From positions 1 through 8,649 of the forward strand of contig JAPKBY010000049.1 of the NCBI GenBank assembly GCA_028823185.1: a stretch of DNA of 8,649 bases, written 5' to 3'. A model generated the notes under the pieces. That model made no database searches and was not told the origin of the DNA. It saw only the letters and a program-made list of their open reading frames with translations. Position numbers and translations under genes: made by a program. Shown in pieces: positions 1-5,943 of this stretch. Each line of letters opens with the position of its first letter. The first letter of the stretch is position 1. Source of the DNA: Planctomycetota bacterium. Lineage in GTDB: Bacteria; Planctomycetota; UBA1135; GCA-002686595.

Positions 1-12
1 CTGTGCTCTCCT

Positions 13-32
13 GAAGCCGCTTTGCCAGCTTC
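13..32 (-). terminator. Putative hairpin terminator after ppc
   Basis: On the minus strand, two bases after the ppc stop codon, a 7-base stem (GAAGCTG / CGGCTTC, one G-U pair) closes a 6-base loop (GCAAAG). No U-tract follows, so it is not a classical intrinsic terminator. It may act as a U-less terminator or protect the 3' end of the mRNA. Its position right behind the stop codon matches that of the larger stem-loop at 3017-3064, which supports a 3'-end role. The stem is short, so chance is possible. Confidence 0.4.
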
Positions 33-34
33 TC

Positions 35-2764
35 TCAGCCCGTGTTCCTCAGTCCGCGGGCGATGCCTCTCACCGTCTGAGCCAGAACGCGCTCGAGGTC
101 CTTGTCCTGTCGATCGCTCTCTCGCCAGCGCGCGAGGAGATCGATCTGAATGAAACTCATCGGGTCGATATACGGGTTGCGCAGTCGAATGGAGCGCTGC
201 AGGGTCGGGTCCCGCTCGAGCAACTCATTCGACTCACCAACGCGCAAGATCGCGCCGACGGATCGCTCGAACTCATCGCGCAGAGTTGGGAAGAGGCGCG
301 CACCGACATCACCGGCAAGCTCGCTATACCGCGCAGCGATGTTCATGTCGCTCTTGGCCAGCACCATCTCGACATCGGCGAGGAAGGTAGCAAGGAACGG
401 CCAGTTGCGGCCTGCCTTTCGCACGGCTTCGAGCCCGTATTGTTCGATGGCCGCCTCGAGCCCTGAACCGACTCCGAACCAGCCCGGCAAGACGGCACGG
501 GATTGAGTCCACGCAAACACCCACGGGATCGCGCGCAGGTCCTGAACGCCGCGCATGCTGCGGCGACGCGCTGGACGCGAGCCGATCTGCAAGCGCTCGA
601 TCACATCGATCGGAGTCATGCCCTGGAACAGCGCGGTGAAGTCCGCGTCGTCGTGGACCAGCGCGCGGTAGCGCTCGCGACTGGCGCGGCTCAGCGTGTC
701 CGCGATCGCGCGCTGCTCCTCGGTCGCAGCGACCGCAGGATCTCCGCCGGCCGTGCGCTCGAGGAGCGCGCCCAGTGAGACCTCGAGCGTCCGCGATGCG
801 ATACCACGCAACCCGAACTTGTCGCCGATGATCTCACCTTGTTCGGTCGAGCGCGCGTATCCACCAAGAGCCCCGGGGGGCGCGGCCAGAATTCCGGCGC
901 GAGGTTTCGATCCGCCACGGCTGATGGAGCCGCCGCGTCCGTGGAACAGTGTGAGCTTGAGTCCGATCTCTTGCGCCGCTCCGACCAGTTGCTCCTGTGC
1001 TCGGTCGAGTGCCACGCGCGACGCCGCTATTCCTCCGTCTTTGTTGCTGTCCGAATAGCCCAGCATGACGAACTGACGCCGCCCGCGTGCCGTGAGGTGC
1101 GCGGCATAAGTCGTGTCGATGGAGAGCGCGCGCAGCACATCGGGACCGGCTATAAGATCGTCAACGGTCTCGAACAAAGGCGAGATGTCGAGCGGCACAC
1201 TTCCGTCGCTTGCGACGCAGCCGCCAGCGCGAGCCAAAAGAAGCACGGCGAGCGCATCGTCTGGGCCCTGCGCCATCGAGATGATGTACGGGCCGAGCGC
1301 ACGGGGTCCGTAGCTCTCAAGCGCCTCTGCAAATGCGCGAAAGACCTCAAGCGATTTGGCTGTCTCTTCGCTCGGTGATTTGGGAGGCCGAGTCTCGCCT
1401 GCGCGCAAAGCATCCGCGATGAGAGTCGTGCGCTCTGCGGGAGTTCGCGACGCGAAGTCCGGGTCCTCGAGCAGCTCGCCTACGACGCGGCGGTGGGTCT
1501 CTGCATCCTGCCGCACATCGAGTGCGGCCAGGTGAAAGCCGAAGGCGTCCACGCGGCGCAGCGTGCGCTCGACAAGTGCGAACCCGGAGCGCGAACCGTC
1601 CGACTTTGCCAGGCTGTCAGCGATGAGCGAGAGGTCTGCGCGGAACTCCTCGGGCGGCCCGTAGCCACCTGCCGCGTCGCGTCCTTTGCGCTCGAGCCGA
1701 GCCGTCATGAGCCACAGAAGTTGGCGGTAAGGCATTTCAGCGTAGCGCGCGGGAACTTCGTTGAACGCCTCCGGGAAGCGCTCGCGGTAGTCGGCGATCC
1801 GGTTGAGAATCTCTGGGTCGACCTCAACGCGCGTTGTGGAATGGGAGAGGTGCTCGTGCAGCTTGCGCAACTCTTCACGGTAGCGCCTTAGCGCCATCTG
1901 CAGGTGCCTGGCGAGCGCACGACGCATCGTGTCGGCGCCCACGTTCGGGTTGCCGTCCATGTCGCCGCCGACCCACGACGCGAAGCGCACGAGCGGCCGG
2001 TCGATAGGAATACGAGTGCCGTAGACTTCGGCGATCACGCTCTCCAGCTCCTCGTGAACGGCGGGTACCACTCGGAAGAGAACATCGGAGAGGAAGAAGA
2101 GCACGTGCTCGACCTCCTCGCCAACAGTGGGGCGTCCCGGCAGCTGCTCTTCGGTCTGCCACGCCGATGCGATCTCCAGCGCGACCCCGTCCTCGATCGT
2201 CGCGAGCGCACCCGGATCGAGCGAGTCCTTCTGGAATCGTTCGACAAGTAGACGCGCCAAGCGTTGCTCCTTCTTCAGCATCGTGCGCCGCACAGTCTCG
2301 GTTGGGTGTGCAGTGAAGACAGGCTCGACGACGACAGAGGCGAGCGCTTCCCTTATCTCTTCGAGGCTCGTGCCACGCCTATGGAGCTCTTCGATCGACG
2401 CGCGCAGGCTTGACGGTTGGGTCTCGTGAGCGCGATGGTAGTCGATGCGCCGGCGCATTCGGTGAACCTGCTCGGCCGTATTCACGACGCCAAAGTAAGC
2501 ACTGAATGCGCGCACGACTTCGTGCGCTTGTTCGAACGACAGCTCTTGTAGGAGCGAGACAAGCTCCGCGCCGGCCTCTGCATTTCCTTTGCGGCGATGG
2601 CGCGCCGCGACCCGAGCCGCCTCGACGGTCTCGTAGAGTCCCTTTGGCGCAAGCTCGCGCAGAAGCTCACCGAGCAGGGCTCCGAGCCAACCAACATCGC
2701 TCCGTAGCGGGCGGTCTTTCGGAGCGAAGTAGATGGGCTCCGACCTGATTGGCGAGTGAGTCAT
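35..2764 (-). CDS. ppc: Phosphoenolpyruvate carboxylase
   Basis: This cytoplasmic enzyme carboxylates phosphoenolpyruvate with bicarbonate to give oxaloacetate and phosphate, refilling the TCA cycle. The 909-residue product is close to the usual bacterial length (E. coli 883). Family motifs occur in order: FTAHPTE with catalytic His153, GRPTVGEEVEH (210-220), SWVGGDMDGNPN (263-274), FETVDDL with metal ligand Glu532, GYSDSNKDGG with Asp572 and Lys575, HGRGGSISRGG with His608 and Arg610, AIPWVFAWTQ (745-754), LRNPYIDP (861-868), and the invariant C-terminal RNTG. Aligned by eye to E. coli, the aspartate-inhibitor residues are kept (Arg616, Lys804, Arg862, Asn907), so feedback inhibition by aspartate is likely. 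The ATG at 2764 lies about 20 residues before the conserved N-terminal region. The frame stays open further upstream, but that part does not look like protein. No Shine-Dalgarno site precedes the start. The gene looks like a single transcription unit. Confidence 0.97.
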   Translation of the reverse strand: MTHSPIRSEPIYFAPKDRPLRSDVGWLGALLGELLRELAPKGLYETVEAARVAARHRRKGNAEAGAELVSLLQELSFEQAHEVVRAFSAYFGVVNTAEQVHRMRRRIDYHRAHETQPSSLRASIEELHRRGTSLEEIREALASVVVEPVFTAHPTETVRRTMLKKEQRLARLLVERFQKDSLDPGALATIEDGVALEIASAWQTEEQLPGRPTVGEEVEHVLFFLSDVLFRVVPAVHEELESVIAEVYGTRIPIDRPLVRFASWVGGDMDGNPNVGADTMRRALARHLQMALRRYREELRKLHEHLSHSTTRVEVDPEILNRIADYRERFPEAFNEVPARYAEMPYRQLLWLMTARLERKGRDAAGGYGPPEEFRADLSLIADSLAKSDGSRSGFALVERTLRRVDAFGFHLAALDVRQDAETHRRVVGELLEDPDFASRTPAERTTLIADALRAGETRPPKSPSEETAKSLEVFRAFAEALESYGPRALGPYIISMAQGPDDALAVLLLARAGGCVASDGSVPLDISPLFETVDDLIAGPDVLRALSIDTTYAAHLTARGRRQFVMLGYSDSNKDGGIAASRVALDRAQEQLVGAAQEIGLKLTLFHGRGGSISRGGSKPRAGILAAPPGALGGYARSTEQGEIIGDKFGLRGIASRTLEVSLGALLERTAGGDPAVAATEEQRAIADTLSRASRERYRALVHDDADFTALFQGMTPIDVIERLQIGSRPARRRSMRGVQDLRAIPWVFAWTQSRAVLPGWFGVGSGLEAAIEQYGLEAVRKAGRNWPFLATFLADVEMVLAKSDMNIAARYSELAGDVGARLFPTLRDEFERSVGAILRVGESNELLERDPTLQRSIRLRNPYIDPMSFIQIDLLARWRESDRQDKDLERVLAQTVRGIARGLRNTG

Positions 2765-3064
2765 TGGACGGTGTCGTGCAGTCGGTGATGGGGGTTTTGC
2801 CAGACTCGCTGTTCCCAGCGGAGGACATCGACGGCCTTGACTCGGAATACAGTAGCAATGCCAAGGGCCGCTTAGGTCTGTGATTCCGCCCCCTGTCGAG
2901 ATTGCGTAGGGACCGATCACCGGGCGCGCATTCGTGCTGCAACTCGGCCATGTATTCAGCTCCCTTCCGCGGCATGCGGTCGAGATGATGAGCAGCACTC
3001 TAGTGGAGATCGCTCGAGAGGATCGCTCCTCAACCGGCTGCCGGGAGCATGCTCTGGATCCTCT
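2765..3064. other. 300-base intergenic region upstream of ppc
   Basis: This gap separates the unknown gene ending at 3065 from the ppc start. Its distal end holds the stem-loop at 3017-3064. I found no convincing -35/-10 pair for ppc on the minus strand, no Shine-Dalgarno site before the ATG, no tRNA-like fold and no recognisable riboswitch. In the ppc frame it contains no stop codon up to the TGA at 3065-3067, but its translation is rich in Cys, Ser, Arg and Pro and resembles no PEPC N-terminus. It most likely holds the ppc promoter and leader. Confidence 0.6.
3017..3064 (-). terminator. Stem-loop directly after the stop codon of the unknown gene
   Basis: Read on the minus strand, AGAGGATC begins at the base after the TGA and pairs perfectly with GATCCTCT (plus-strand 3057-3064 with 3017-3024). 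Inside it, GCTCC pairs with GGAGC (3044-3048 with 3025-3029), continuous with the outer stem on one side and with an 8-base bulge on the other. The apical loop can form a small CGG-CAG-CCG hairpin. That is 13 base pairs in all, without a U-tract. The likely role is transcription termination or 3'-end stabilisation of the ClC-bacilliredoxin-unknown unit, which would separate it from ppc. Confidence 0.55.
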
Positions 3065-3493
3065 TCACTCGCTGCCGAGCAGCGCTCTCGCTGCGTCGCT
3101 GAGCTCGTCATCCGCGCCAGAGTTCACTTTGTCGAGGCCGCTCTCATACGCGGTCGTTTGCTCAGGCGTGTAGTCCGTGCGGTCAAAGCCGTTCGCTTGA
3201 CGGAAGTCGCGCAGGAAATGATTCCTGTCTCTGTCGAGCGCGTCGTTGCGCTCTACCCAGCCCCGTGTCGTCGCGCGGATCGCGTCGAGCTGCTCTTGAG
3301 CCGGCGCCTCAGCCCAGAGCTCATTGAATAGAGTCTGCGCTTTCTCGGTGAGGTCGAGGTTCGCGACTGGACCTTCGCCGAGCCCACAGTTGGTCTTGCC
3401 CGCAAAGACAGAGCTGAGGCCCTGGCTGTTGCGGGAGCGGTAGACAGCCTCCATGAGGAAGCTGCGCGCGAGATCATGACGAGTTGCGCCCAT
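3065..3493 (-). CDS. Hypothetical protein, 142 residues, unknown family
   Basis: I do not recognise this protein. It is soluble-looking, with no signal peptide or membrane segment, and rich in charged residues. The most distinctive part is an Arg/Asp/Asn-rich stretch at residues 79-108, including ERNDALDRDRNHFLRDF and NGFDRTDY, flanked by segments likely to be helical (about 49-80 and 111-140). There is a single cysteine, Cys36. The ATG lies 11 bases after the bacilliredoxin stop codon with no Shine-Dalgarno site, so translation may be coupled to that gene. A strong stem-loop begins at the base after its TGA, which supports this as a genuine gene end. The competing frames over this stretch are shorter. 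Its place in the unit hints at a role near thiol redox or the ClC protein, but that is guilt by association only. Confidence 0.72.
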   Translation of the reverse strand: MGATRHDLARSFLMEAVYRSRNSQGLSSVFAGKTNCGLGEGPVANLDLTEKAQTLFNELWAEAPAQEQLDAIRATTRGWVERNDALDRDRNHFLRDFRQANGFDRTDYTPEQTTAYESGLDKVNSGADDELSDAARALLGSE

Positions 3494-3504
3494 AGCGCGA
3501 CTGA

Positions 3505-3915
3505 CTAGCAGTGCTGGTCGTATGCGTCCGAGAGGTTCTTCGCGACCATCGCGGGGTCTTTGCCCTCGATGTCTTGGCGCTGAACCATGTGGACGAGCTC
3601 GCCGTCCTTAATGAGCGCGATCTGCGGTGAGCTCGGGCGGTAAGGGGCGAAGTGCTCGCGCGCTTTGGCGGTGGCGGCGGCCTCCATGCCGGCGAAGACG
3701 GTGACGAAGCGATCGGGCTTCTTCTCGTTCATCATCGCGAGGCGAAGGCCGGGTCGTGCGCCTGCTGCGGCGCAGCCGCAGACGGAGTTGACGAAGACGA
3801 GCGTCGTGCCGCTCTCCGAGAGCGTGGTCGTCACGTCCTCAGGGCTGAGTAGCTCTTTCACGCCTAGGGTGGTGAGCTCATCGCGGAAGGGCTGAACCAT
3901 TTGCGGGTCGTACAT
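3505..3915 (-). CDS. Bacilliredoxin, BrxA/BrxB (YphP/YqiW) family
   Basis: This 136-residue protein has the thioredoxin-like fold of the YphP/YqiW family, whose Bacillus members remove bacillithiol from mixed disulfides on oxidised proteins. Visible family marks are TLVFVNSVCGCAAAGARPG (residues 38-56) with the CGC active site, Cys46 and Cys48; VTVFAGMEAAATAKAREHF (71-89); PSSPQIALIKDGELVHM (94-110); DIEGKD (115-120); and the C-terminal YDQHC with Cys136. Length and domain ends match the family. The chosen ATG at 3915 gives MYDPQMVQPFRDEL, matching the family's N-terminus; the frame is open further upstream, but that stretch overlaps the end of the ClC gene and is not family-like. It starts 67 bases after the ClC stop codon without a clear ribosome binding site. 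Whether this organism makes bacillithiol cannot be seen here, so the physiological thiol partner is open. Confidence 0.93.
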   Translation of the reverse strand: MYDPQMVQPFRDELTTLGVKELLSPEDVTTTLSESGTTLVFVNSVCGCAAAGARPGLRLAMMNEKKPDRFVTVFAGMEAAATAKAREHFAPYRPSSPQIALIKDGELVHMVQRQDIEGKDPAMVAKNLSDAYDQHC

Positions 3916-3982
3916 GATGCTTGTTGAAGTGTTTGGGGTCAGTGTTGCGGTGCTTGGGAGCAGGGGGTGAGAGCTGGCTAGT

Positions 3983-5821
3983 CTAACGCGCAGGAGAGGT
4001 TTCGTCTCCAGCCCGTCGCATCTCTTGGAGTCGTCGGTCATAGGCTCTCCCTATGTCATTGCGGTCCAGGATGCAGAGAACACGGCGCTCACCATCCCCA
4101 CGGAGGATAGGGAGGGCGTTGATTCGGTTTGTGGTCATGCGGGTGAAGACCGTGTGGAGGTCTTCCTCCATGTTGGCTGTGACGACATTGTCGACCATGA
4201 AGTCGCGGGTGATGACCACATCTTGAGCGACCTCCTCCAAGAAGATGCGCCTGAGGTCGGTCAGAGAGAAGATCCCGACCAAGCGCTCGTCCTTGTCCAC
4301 GACGGGGAAATAAGACTCTCTAGAGTCCGAGACCGTCTTGAGGACCTTCCGGAGGGTCGTCGTCTCGAGGATCAGATGCGGCTCTTCGAGCTCTGCGATG
4401 ACCTCTTTGACGCTCAGGCTCTCGAGCACATCCACGACGAAGTCGCCGGCGTGCGCGGGAGAGTCAACCGGAGAGTTGACCTGAGCCTCATACATGGACC
4501 ACTTCTGTGAGAGCAAGGTGTGGATGACCGCGACGAGCATGAGCGGCGCGAGGAGCGTGTAAGAGCCCGTCATCTCCGAGACCATGATGACGGCGGTGAT
4601 CGGGACCTTGGCGACGCCTGCGAAGAAGCCACCCATGCCGACGAGGGCATAGGCTGCTGGGTTGATGTCGAGCCCTGGGAAGAGCTCTGCAGCTCCTTGT
4701 CCGACGGCGGCGCCGAGCAGGGCGCCGATCGCCAGCGCCGGAGCGAAGACTCCACCTGATCCGCCGGATGAGATGGTGGCTGTGGTCGCGGCGATCTTCG
4801 CGAGCAATAAGACGAGGAGGACGGGGATCGTGAGACCGCCAGAGATGGCGGTCTCCATCAATCCATATCCACCGAAGAGGATGCCGCTCTCGCCAGTGAA
4901 GTTTGAGAGCAGGAGCGCGAGCGAGCCGAGGACGAGTCCACCGAGGGCCGGGCGCAGGACCTTGGGGATGCCGCCGCTTCGTTGACTGAGCTCATGGACT
5001 CCGTAGAAGAGCTTCGTGTAGAGCCATCCGACGAGGGTGCAGGCGACGGCGAGCGCGAAGTAGATGATGATCTCACGCGCGTCGGAGAAGGAGAGGCTGG
5101 AGAGCAGCTCGGGTGAGAGCTCGACGGCGCGGTGATCGCCAGAGATCGTCGTGTAGGTCGCGTAGGCGAAGATGGAGCTGATGATGCAGGGGATCAGCGC
5201 GTCGCCCTCGATGTCTGATTTGCGGTAGAGCACCTCGGGCATGAAGAGCGCGCCGCCGAGCGGCGAACAGAACATGGCGCCCACGCCTGCGCTGCCACCA
5301 GCGAGCAGGAGCAGGCGGCGTTCACGTGTGGGGAGCTTGAGCTTCCTGGCGATCGTTGAGCCGATCCCTGCGCCGATCTGGGCCACGGGCCCCTCTTGAC
5401 CAGCGCTGCCGCCGGTGCCGATAGTGAGTGCGCTCGCGATCGCCTTCACGTAGATGACGCGCTGGCGCACCTCGCCTTTGAGGCGGTGGTAAGCGCGGAC
5501 GACGGAGTCTGTGCCGTGCCCTTCCGCCTCAGGCGCTAGTTTTTGTACGAGCAAGCCGACGAGCAAGCCGCCTCCTGTTGGGATCAAGAGGAGCATCCAC
5601 CAGTTGGGACCAGCGCTCGCGAAGCCCTCCGTCGCGATCCCTGTCGGGTCCTTGAAGAGCTTCTCTGTACAGAACTCGAGCAGCCAGCGGAATGCGACCG
5701 CTGTCACCCCTGCGCAGACACCGACTGTGGCTGCGAGCAAGACCCAGCGTGAGGTCGGCCCGAAGAGGGCTTGGCCAAAGGCGCGGCGGGTGGAGTCGAG
5801 GGCTTGTCTTGTAGGGCTCAT
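3983..5821 (-). CDS. ClC-family chloride channel/transporter with two CBS domains
   Basis: This 612-residue inner-membrane protein belongs to the ClC family. An N-terminal ClC pore domain (about 25-445) is followed by a CBS pair (about 466-535 and 540-598) that in this family senses adenine nucleotides or ionic state. Pore motifs are EGHGTDSVV (100-108), GGSAGQEGPVAQIG (137-150) with gating Glu143, SPLGGALFMPEVLYR (186-200), GGSGGVFAPALAIG (353-366) with Phe359, and Tyr444 where E. coli ClC has Tyr445. The internal proton glutamate of E. coli (Glu203) aligns with Val197, and the GSGIP loop reads GHGTD. Both resemble a bacterial ClC subgroup with CBS domains rather than E. coli ClcA, so channel versus H+ antiport cannot be decided. 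The ATG at 5821 leaves a short, basic N-terminus before the first helix. The gene is first of a likely three-gene unit and diverges from the DUF1800 gene. Confidence 0.95.
   Translation of the reverse strand: MSPTRQALDSTRRAFGQALFGPTSRWVLLAATVGVCAGVTAVAFRWLLEFCTEKLFKDPTGIATEGFASAGPNWWMLLLIPTGGGLLVGLLVQKLAPEAEGHGTDSVVRAYHRLKGEVRQRVIYVKAIASALTIGTGGSAGQEGPVAQIGAGIGSTIARKLKLPTRERRLLLLAGGSAGVGAMFCSPLGGALFMPEVLYRKSDIEGDALIPCIISSIFAYATYTTISGDHRAVELSPELLSSLSFSDAREIIIYFALAVACTLVGWLYTKLFYGVHELSQRSGGIPKVLRPALGGLVLGSLALLLSNFTGESGILFGGYGLMETAISGGLTIPVLLVLLLAKIAATTATISSGGSGGVFAPALAIGALLGAAVGQGAAELFPGLDINPAAYALVGMGGFFAGVAKVPITAVIMVSEMTGSYTLLAPLMLVAVIHTLLSQKWSMYEAQVNSPVDSPAHAGDFVVDVLESLSVKEVIAELEEPHLILETTTLRKVLKTVSDSRESYFPVVDKDERLVGIFSLTDLRRIFLEEVAQDVVITRDFMVDNVVTANMEEDLHTVFTRMTTNRINALPILRGDGERRVLCILDRNDIGRAYDRRLQEMRRAGDETSPAR
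5547..5570. repeat. 12-base perfect tandem duplication inside the ClC gene
   Basis: The 12-mer ACGAGCAAGCCG occurs twice head to tail on the plus strand. It is in frame and encodes GLLVGLLV (residues 85-92) in a transmembrane helix of the ClC protein, with the same codons in both copies apart from the last base of the final valine codon. The reading frame is kept. It may be a recent slippage duplication, or simply repetition in a Leu/Val-rich helix. Confidence 0.6.
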
Positions 5822-5838
5822 TGAGGTCTTTCTAGCCG

Positions 5839-5853
5839 CGGAGAGTATCTCCG
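5839..5853. promoter_or_regulatory. 15-base dyad in the ClC/DUF1800 divergent gap
   Basis: CGGAGA-GTA-TCTCCG is a perfect 6-base inverted repeat with a 3-base centre. It ends 17 bases upstream of the ClC ATG, in a 122-base gap between divergent genes. It could be an operator or a small hairpin in the ClC leader. On the minus strand it contains GATACT, a weak -10 match, but no good -35 lies at the right distance. Role unproven. Confidence 0.35.
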
Positions 5854-5927
5854 TCGGTCGGCTGCCGCAGGCTTTACCTAGGCCAAATATTGAGGAGTTT
5901 CTCTTCTCTCGCGCTTTAGGTGCTTGC

Positions 5928-5936
5928 TGCTATAAA
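5928..5936 (+). promoter_or_regulatory. Extended -10 promoter element for the DUF1800 gene
   Basis: TGCTATAAA matches the extended -10 consensus TGnTATAAT at all but the final base. Transcription from it would start near 5943, one base from the ATG at 5944. That would make the mRNA leaderless or almost so, in line with the lack of a properly spaced ribosome binding site. No good -35 is seen, which extended -10 promoters do not strictly need. Confidence 0.45.
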
Positions 5937-5943
5937 TGAGGGT

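Noticed and set aside
839..1378. 179-codon plus-strand open frame opposite ppc
   Set aside because: It lies wholly antisense to strongly conserved PEPC motifs and its translation shows no domain. It is a shadow frame typical of GC-rich genes.
1825..1836. Perfect 12-base palindrome CAACGCGCGTTG
   Set aside because: It lies inside ppc coding sequence with nothing nearby to suggest a regulatory role. Such palindromes are expected by chance in GC-rich DNA.
2765..2998. N-terminal extension of PEPC from a GTG at 2998 (78 extra residues)
   Set aside because: The extra sequence is Cys/Ser/Pro/Arg-rich and unlike any PEPC N-terminus. The ATG at 2764 already gives a normal family length and N-terminal region.
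3045..3054. Palindrome GAGCATGCTC as a separate operator
   Set aside because: It sits within the stem-loop at 3017-3064 and part of it is used by the inner stem, so the hairpin explains it better.
3916..4041. Longer bacilliredoxin starting at 4041
   Set aside because: The added 42 residues overlap the ClC gene and do not match the family, which begins near MYDPQMVQPF.
4025..4510. 161-codon plus-strand open frame opposite the CBS region of the ClC gene
   Set aside because: Its Asp/Glu/His/Val-rich composition reflects the reverse complement of the real gene. There is no start context or family resemblance.
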